This document shows positions 60,662 through 64,000 of a DNA stretch of 64,000 bases, piece by piece. A program made the translations under genes and the position numbers. The notes under the pieces are model-generated. The model had not been told where the DNA came from and searched no databases. It saw nothing but the letters and a program-made list of their open reading frames with translations. Position 1 is the stretch's first letter. Each line of letters opens with the position of its first letter. The stretch comes from Finegoldia magna (GTDB taxonomy: Bacteria; Bacillota; Clostridia; Tissierellales; Peptoniphilaceae): contig NZ_QGTH01000001.1 in assembly GCF_003182075.1 (NCBI RefSeq), positions 62,001 through 126,000 on the forward strand, in the 5' to 3' direction.

Positions 60662-61357
60662 ATGGATAAATATATTTCAGCTATTATAACTGCGGCTGGA
60701 TCCTCTCAAAGAATGAATAAAAAAATTCCAAAACAATTTTTGAAAATAAAAGACAAAATGATTTTGGAGATGACTTTGGATGTGTTTCAATCAATTGACG
60801 AAATTAAAGAATTCATTCTTGTAATTAGAGAAGAAGACGAAGAATTTGTACGAAATTTTATAAAAGATAAAAATTACAGAGATATAGTAATCGCTATCGG
60901 TGGAGACACAAGAGAAAAATCTACATACAATGGCTTGAATAAAGTAAATGAAAATTGTGATTTGATAATAAGCCATGATGCAGCAAGACCGTTTATTAGA
61001 CGTGAAAAAATACTTGAAGCCATCGAATCTATCGGCGACTATGATGGACTTGTTGTGAGCGTTGGAGCTAAGGATACCATAAAATATGTTGACGATGATA
61101 TGAGAGTTGTTAACACTCCTAATAGATCACACTTGTATATGGCGCAAACTCCACAAGTTTTCAAGTATAAGTCTATCAAAGATGCATACAAATTAGTATT
61201 TGACGAAAAAATAAATGTGACAGACGATTCATCTTTACTTGAAATCGTCGGTAAAAAAGTTAAAATAATTAAGGGCGATTATTCCAATATCAAAATAACA
61301 ACACAAGAAGATTTGCTATTTGGAGAGTTAATTGCTAGAAAGAGAGAAAACGAATGA
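60662..61357 (+). CDS. ispD: IspD, methylerythritol-4-phosphate cytidylyltransferase
   Basis: The third enzyme of the MEP isoprenoid pathway, using CTP. It has the nucleotide-binding [50 protein letters not shown] and TDDSSLLE. About 231 residues is normal. ATG 60662 is preferred, as GAGGTG precedes it; an ATG at 60650 lies before that site. The end overlaps ispF as ATGA. Confidence 0.95.
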   Translation: MDKYISAIITAAGSSQRMNKKIPKQFLKIKDKMILEMTLDVFQSIDEIKEFILVIREEDEEFVRNFIKDKNYRDIVIAIGGDTREKSTYNGLNKVNENCDLIISHDAARPFIRREKILEAIESIGDYDGLVVSVGAKDTIKYVDDDMRVVNTPNRSHLYMAQTPQVFKYKSIKDAYKLVFDEKINVTDDSSLLEIVGKKVKIIKGDYSNIKITTQEDLLFGELIARKRENE

Positions 61358-61833
61358 GAATAGGTTTTGGGTTAGATGTACACAAACTTGTTGAAGATAG
61401 AAAATTGATATTAGGCGGAGTTGAAATTCCACACGACAAGGGACTTTTGGGTCACAGCGATGCTGATGTTTTGATTCACGCAATAATGGATTCGATCTGT
61501 GGTGCACTTTGTTTGGGAGATATCGGCAAATTATTTCCAGACACTGATATGAAATACAAAGACATTGATTCCAGAGTTTTGCTCAGGAAAGTTTTTGAAA
61601 TCATGGATGATATGGGTTATGAAGTTGGAAATATTGATTCTACGATTTCTTGCCAAAAACCTAAACTTAGAGATTACATTGATACAATGCGTGAAAATAT
61701 TGCACAAGATTTGCACACTAATACTTTTAACATTTCAGTCAAGGCAACTACAACAGAACAACTTGGCTTTGAAGGCAGATGTGAAGGCATTACAGCTAAC
61801 AGTGTCTGCATATTAAATAAAAAAGCTTTATAG
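61354..61833 (+). CDS. ispF: IspF, methylerythritol cyclodiphosphate synthase
   Basis: The fifth MEP pathway enzyme. A 159-residue protein with the zinc site in GLDVHKL (Asp and His) and [13 protein letters not shown], plus [11 protein letters not shown] and [19 protein letters not shown]. It is coupled to ispD and followed after eight bases by mreB. IspE, the enzyme between them in the pathway, is not in the window. Confidence 0.96.
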   Translation: MRIGFGLDVHKLVEDRKLILGGVEIPHDKGLLGHSDADVLIHAIMDSICGALCLGDIGKLFPDTDMKYKDIDSRVLLRKVFEIMDDMGYEVGNIDSTISCQKPKLRDYIDTMRENIAQDLHTNTFNISVKATTTEQLGFEGRCEGITANSVCILNKKAL

Positions 61834-61841
61834 GTGATAAT

Positions 61842-62885
61842 ATGAATTTTCGAAGAAAAATAGCAATAGATTTGGGAACTGCGTCTGTTCTTGTGTATTT
61901 ACCAAACAAAGGTGTCGTATTGAATGAACCTTCAGTTGTGGCGATGAATAGTTTTAATTCCAAAATAATATCTGTTGGAAAAGATGCTAAGAAAATTTTG
62001 GGGAGAACTCCAGGAAATATTGTCGCTAAGAAACCACTAAAGGATGGCGTGGTCGCAGATTTTAATTCAACAGAAAAAATCATTTCTTATTTGCTCAGAA
62101 AAACTTTGGGCAAATCACTAATCAGACCAGAAGTTTTGATTTGTGTTCCAAGTCAAATCACACAAGTTCAAAGAAGAGCTGTCATTCAAGCTTCAAAATA
62201 CGCTGGAGCATATAACACATATTTAATAGAAGAACCGTTAGCAGCAGCTATAGGCTCTGGAATTGATGTAACAGATGCAAGAGGTAATATAGTCGTAGAT
62301 ATCGGTGGAGGAACAACAGATGTGGCAGTGATTTCTATGGGAGGAATTGTAATTAATAAATCAATTCCTGTTGCAGGCGATGAATTTGACAAAAAAATTC
62401 AAGATTTTGTCCAAACAAAATACAATATGATAATTGGGGAATCTACTGCAGAAAAAGTTAAGATAAATGTAGGCAGCGCATATCCTAGAGATGATGGAGA
62501 GTTGTACGAAATCAAAGGTAGAAATCTGGTAAATGGATTACCAATGCACATCTACGTTTCGTCAAAAGATATTTCAGTTGCATTGAAAAAGCCAATAGAT
62601 AAAATTGTAGACACTGTTCAAGAAGTTTTGGAACAAACTCCAGCTGAATTAGCGGCAGATGTTTACGAAAGAGGAATCATCATGAGCGGCGGTGGATGTC
62701 TACTGAAAGGATTGGATAAATTAATTTCTGAAAGAATTGGTGTGAACGCTAGAATTGTAGATGGTCCAATCACGGCAGTTGTTAGGGGAACTGGTAAATC
62801 ATTAATGTGGATGGATAAATTAAAAGAAGACAGTGATTCTCATCAAGATTTGAGAAGAAAAGTAATTGTTAGCAGAATGAGATAA
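61842..62885 (+). CDS. mreB: MreB / Mbl actin-like cell shape protein
   Basis: A 347-residue actin-like ATPase. It has phosphate-1 IAIDLGTASVLVY, VAKKPLKDGVVADF, LICVPSQITQVQRRAV, EEPLAAAIGSGID, phosphate-2 VVDIGGGTTDVAV, and a nucleotide-binding MSGGGCLLKGLDKLI. The N-terminus (MNFRRKIAI) is short, without a clear membrane helix. MreB organises wall synthesis along the cell side in rods. There are no mreC or mreD genes beside it. It probably shares the ispDF transcript. Confidence 0.93.
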   Translation: MNFRRKIAIDLGTASVLVYLPNKGVVLNEPSVVAMNSFNSKIISVGKDAKKILGRTPGNIVAKKPLKDGVVADFNSTEKIISYLLRKTLGKSLIRPEVLICVPSQITQVQRRAVIQASKYAGAYNTYLIEEPLAAAIGSGIDVTDARGNIVVDIGGGTTDVAVISMGGIVINKSIPVAGDEFDKKIQDFVQTKYNMIIGESTAEKVKINVGSAYPRDDGELYEIKGRNLVNGLPMHIYVSSKDISVALKKPIDKIVDTVQEVLEQTPAELAADVYERGIIMSGGGCLLKGLDKLISERIGVNARIVDGPITAVVRGTGKSLMWMDKLKEDSDSHQDLRRKVIVSRMR

Positions 62886-62928
62886 AATTGTAATTATTAC
62901 AAATTGTATTCATTGTTTGTTAACGATG

Positions 62929-62937
62929 TGATATAAT
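62929..62937 (+). promoter_or_regulatory. Extended -10 promoter for rubrerythrin
   Basis: TGATATAAT, the same extended -10 form seen at several genes here. The -35 is not clear. Confidence 0.55.
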
Positions 62938-62970
62938 ATATGTATAAAATAAAATAGGGGGTATTTTGAT

Positions 62971-63513
62971 ATGAAAATGATGACACAAGCAAATTTACAA
63001 TCAGCATTTGGAGGAGAATCTCAAGCAAGAAACAGATACAACATTTGGGGGAATAAAGCTGAAAAAGACGGTTTTAAAAATGTTGCAAGATTGTTCAACG
63101 CTACAGCTGACGCTGAAAAAATCCACGCTGCATTACACTTTGATGCATTAAAAGATGTTCACGGTGATTTCGCAGTAACTAGCATGGCTGGTTTCGGAAT
63201 TGGAAGCACTTCTGAAAACTTAGAAGGAGCTAGAAACGGAGAAATCTTCGAAGCAACTGAAATGTACCCAGCTTACATAGAAGTAGCTGAAATGCAAGAA
63301 GAAAAAGAAGCAGTAAGAGCTATGAGATTTGCTGTAGAAGCAGAAAAAGTTCACGCTGAAAGATTCGGAAAAGCAAAAGAATTCGTTGACGGTGGAAAAG
63401 ACTTAGAAGTAGAAGAAATATTACTATGCCCAGTTTGCGGATACATAGGATTTGAAAAAATCGATGCATGTCCAATTTGCGGATGCAAATCCGAAAAATT
63501 CATAGAATATTAA
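62971..63513 (+). CDS. rbr: Rubrerythrin
   Basis: A 180-residue protein that removes peroxide in anaerobes. The N-terminal four-helix ferritin-like domain has GGESQARNRYNIWGNKAEKDG, DAEKIHAA and, later, EKVHAERF, supplying Glu/His ligands of the di-iron site. The C-terminal rubredoxin-like domain has CPVCGYIGF and CPICGCK binding one iron. The well-formed GGGGGT and regular codon use suggest high expression. It fits an obligate anaerobe with an oxygen-sensitive hydrogenase. Confidence 0.95.
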   Translation: MKMMTQANLQSAFGGESQARNRYNIWGNKAEKDGFKNVARLFNATADAEKIHAALHFDALKDVHGDFAVTSMAGFGIGSTSENLEGARNGEIFEATEMYPAYIEVAEMQEEKEAVRAMRFAVEAEKVHAERFGKAKEFVDGGKDLEVEEILLCPVCGYIGFEKIDACPICGCKSEKFIEY

Positions 63514-63520
63514 TTTTTTG

Positions 63521-63552
63521 ATATAAGCCGGGTAATACCGGCTTATATTTTT
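63521..63552 (+). terminator. Rho-independent terminator
   Basis: ATATAAGCCGG and CCGGCTTATAT form an 11-base stem followed by T residues. Confidence 0.88.
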
Positions 63553-63569
63553 AAAATCTGGAGGAAATT

Positions 63570-63833
63570 ATGGTAGAGAAAAAGGTTTGTATAACAAACG
63601 AGATAGGACTTCACGCAAGAGCTGCATCCAAATTTTTGAATGAAGCAGTAAAATACAATTCTAATATTGAATTCATAAAAGACAATAAAACATACAGTGC
63701 TAAAAGTATTATAAGCATTTTGTCATTATCAGCGCACAAAGGATGTGAGCTTATTTTAAGATGTGATGGTGAAGATGAGCAATCAGCACTTGAAAAATTA
63801 AGCGAATTAATTGAAAACGGATTGGATTATTAA
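63570..63833 (+). CDS. ptsH: HPr-family phosphocarrier
   Basis: An 87-residue protein. His15 in EIGLHARAA is the phosphate-carrying site of the sugar phosphotransferase system. Ser46 in AKSIISILSL is the regulatory site used by HPr kinase in Gram-positive bacteria for carbon catabolite control. Both are intact, so it is a true HPr rather than a decayed homologue. A ptsI gene is not adjacent in the window. The gene starts 18 bases after the rubrerythrin terminator, with GGAGGA as ribosome-binding site. Confidence 0.9.
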   Translation: MVEKKVCITNEIGLHARAASKFLNEAVKYNSNIEFIKDNKTYSAKSIISILSLSAHKGCELILRCDGEDEQSALEKLSELIENGLDY

Positions 63834-63942
63834 AATATAGTGTGAAAATGTTTTTACGAATAAACAGTGCTATAATCGTTTAATTTTGCGAAAAATTAGT
63901 GATAATTTATGGTATCATATAATTAAAGAAGCATAGATGGGA

Positions 63943-64000
63943 ATGATTAATTTGGTTTTTTTGGATAAATTTTTTAATATGATCAATACACTAAGATTTT
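63943..64000 (+). CDS. Start of a gene cut by the window edge (possibly diadenylate cyclase CdaA)
   Basis: The last 58 bases are open in a frame reading MINLVFLDKFFNMINTLRF. An N-terminus of the kind FLxxFFNMIxT is seen in membrane-bound c-di-AMP synthases (CdaA), but 19 residues are too few for certainty. The start could also be TTG 63952, which is better spaced from GATGGG. A TATAAT at 63918-63923 could serve as -10. Confidence 0.3.
   Translation, partial: MINLVFLDKFFNMINTLRF

Noticed and set aside
1..64000. CRISPR arrays, tRNA or rRNA genes, complete insertion sequences
   Set aside because: I saw no regularly spaced repeats, no cloverleaf with conserved T-arm, no rRNA-like sequence and no DDE transposase.

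Overview
The window is a stretch of low-GC, gene-dense chromosome from an anaerobic Gram-positive bacterium. Signs of this are AT-rich coding sequence, strong AGGAGG-type ribosome-binding sites, an NADH-linked [FeFe]-hydrogenase with its maturases, rubrerythrin, lipoprotein binding proteins, a CWB2-type surface protein and HPr. The overall style fits the Tissierellia / Peptoniphilaceae (a Finegoldia-like anaerobic coccus); this is inference from gene content, not a database match. I saw no rRNA, tRNA or CRISPR array.

Layout. 1-2.78 kb is the end of a mobile element. It holds the C-terminal part of a large serine recombinase, then an RNase HI-RnlA fusion with an RnlB-like antitoxin. The element appears to end inside the Walker A codons of an ABC transporter gene, whose 3' half survives at 2.78-3.3 kb next to a DUF2812 membrane protein. 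4.2-8.6 kb looks like one transcription unit: an ABC-2 type exporter (ATPase plus two permeases), a 20-codon peptide gene with a very good ribosome-binding site, and a compact ABC exporter. I regard this as a candidate secreted-peptide system. 8.6-17.2 kb holds a DMT transporter, a two-gene ABC exporter, an iron alcohol dehydrogenase, a threonine-synthase homologue that lacks the PLP lysine, and another ABC exporter.

17.2-24.8 kb is the hydrogenase region: hydE-hydG-hydF on the minus strand, divergent from a NuoE/NuoF/[FeFe]-hydrogenase trimer, with well-formed promoters facing away from each other. 24.9-29.6 kb carries two tandem YibE/F membrane proteins followed by a secreted phosphatase with cell-wall-binding repeats, whose last repeat is cut by an in-frame stop. 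30.5-34.2 kb is an iron-type (Fbp-like) ABC importer. 34.2-39.8 kb holds a PgpA-like protein, an ABC-like protein without nucleotide-binding motifs plus its membrane partner, ogt, a DUF4153 protein and a threonine aldolase. 40.3-46.3 kb is a complete oppABCDF operon whose ATPases carry unusual acidic extensions.

46.5-48.4 kb contains a HAD phosphatase, a degenerate ANT(6)-type nucleotidyltransferase and a small unknown gene. 48.5-54.6 kb is a tightly overlapping operon for the whole shikimate pathway to chorismate plus chorismate mutase, with AroE and AroK fused. 54.6-57.4 kb holds nrdB, hemZ and a small unknown gene. 57.8-64 kb has a 3D-domain cell wall protein, carD, a PIN-TRAM protein, ispD, ispF, mreB, rubrerythrin, ptsH and the first codons of another gene.

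The most interesting item is the RNase HI-RnlA/RnlB module. In E. coli the RnlA toxin is stimulated by the separate enzyme RNase HI; here the two appear joined in one protein on a mobile element. Second is the peptide/ABC locus at 6.8 kb. A recurring theme is enzyme-family proteins that have lost catalytic residues: the threonine-synthase-like, ANT(6)-like and ABC-ATPase-like proteins.
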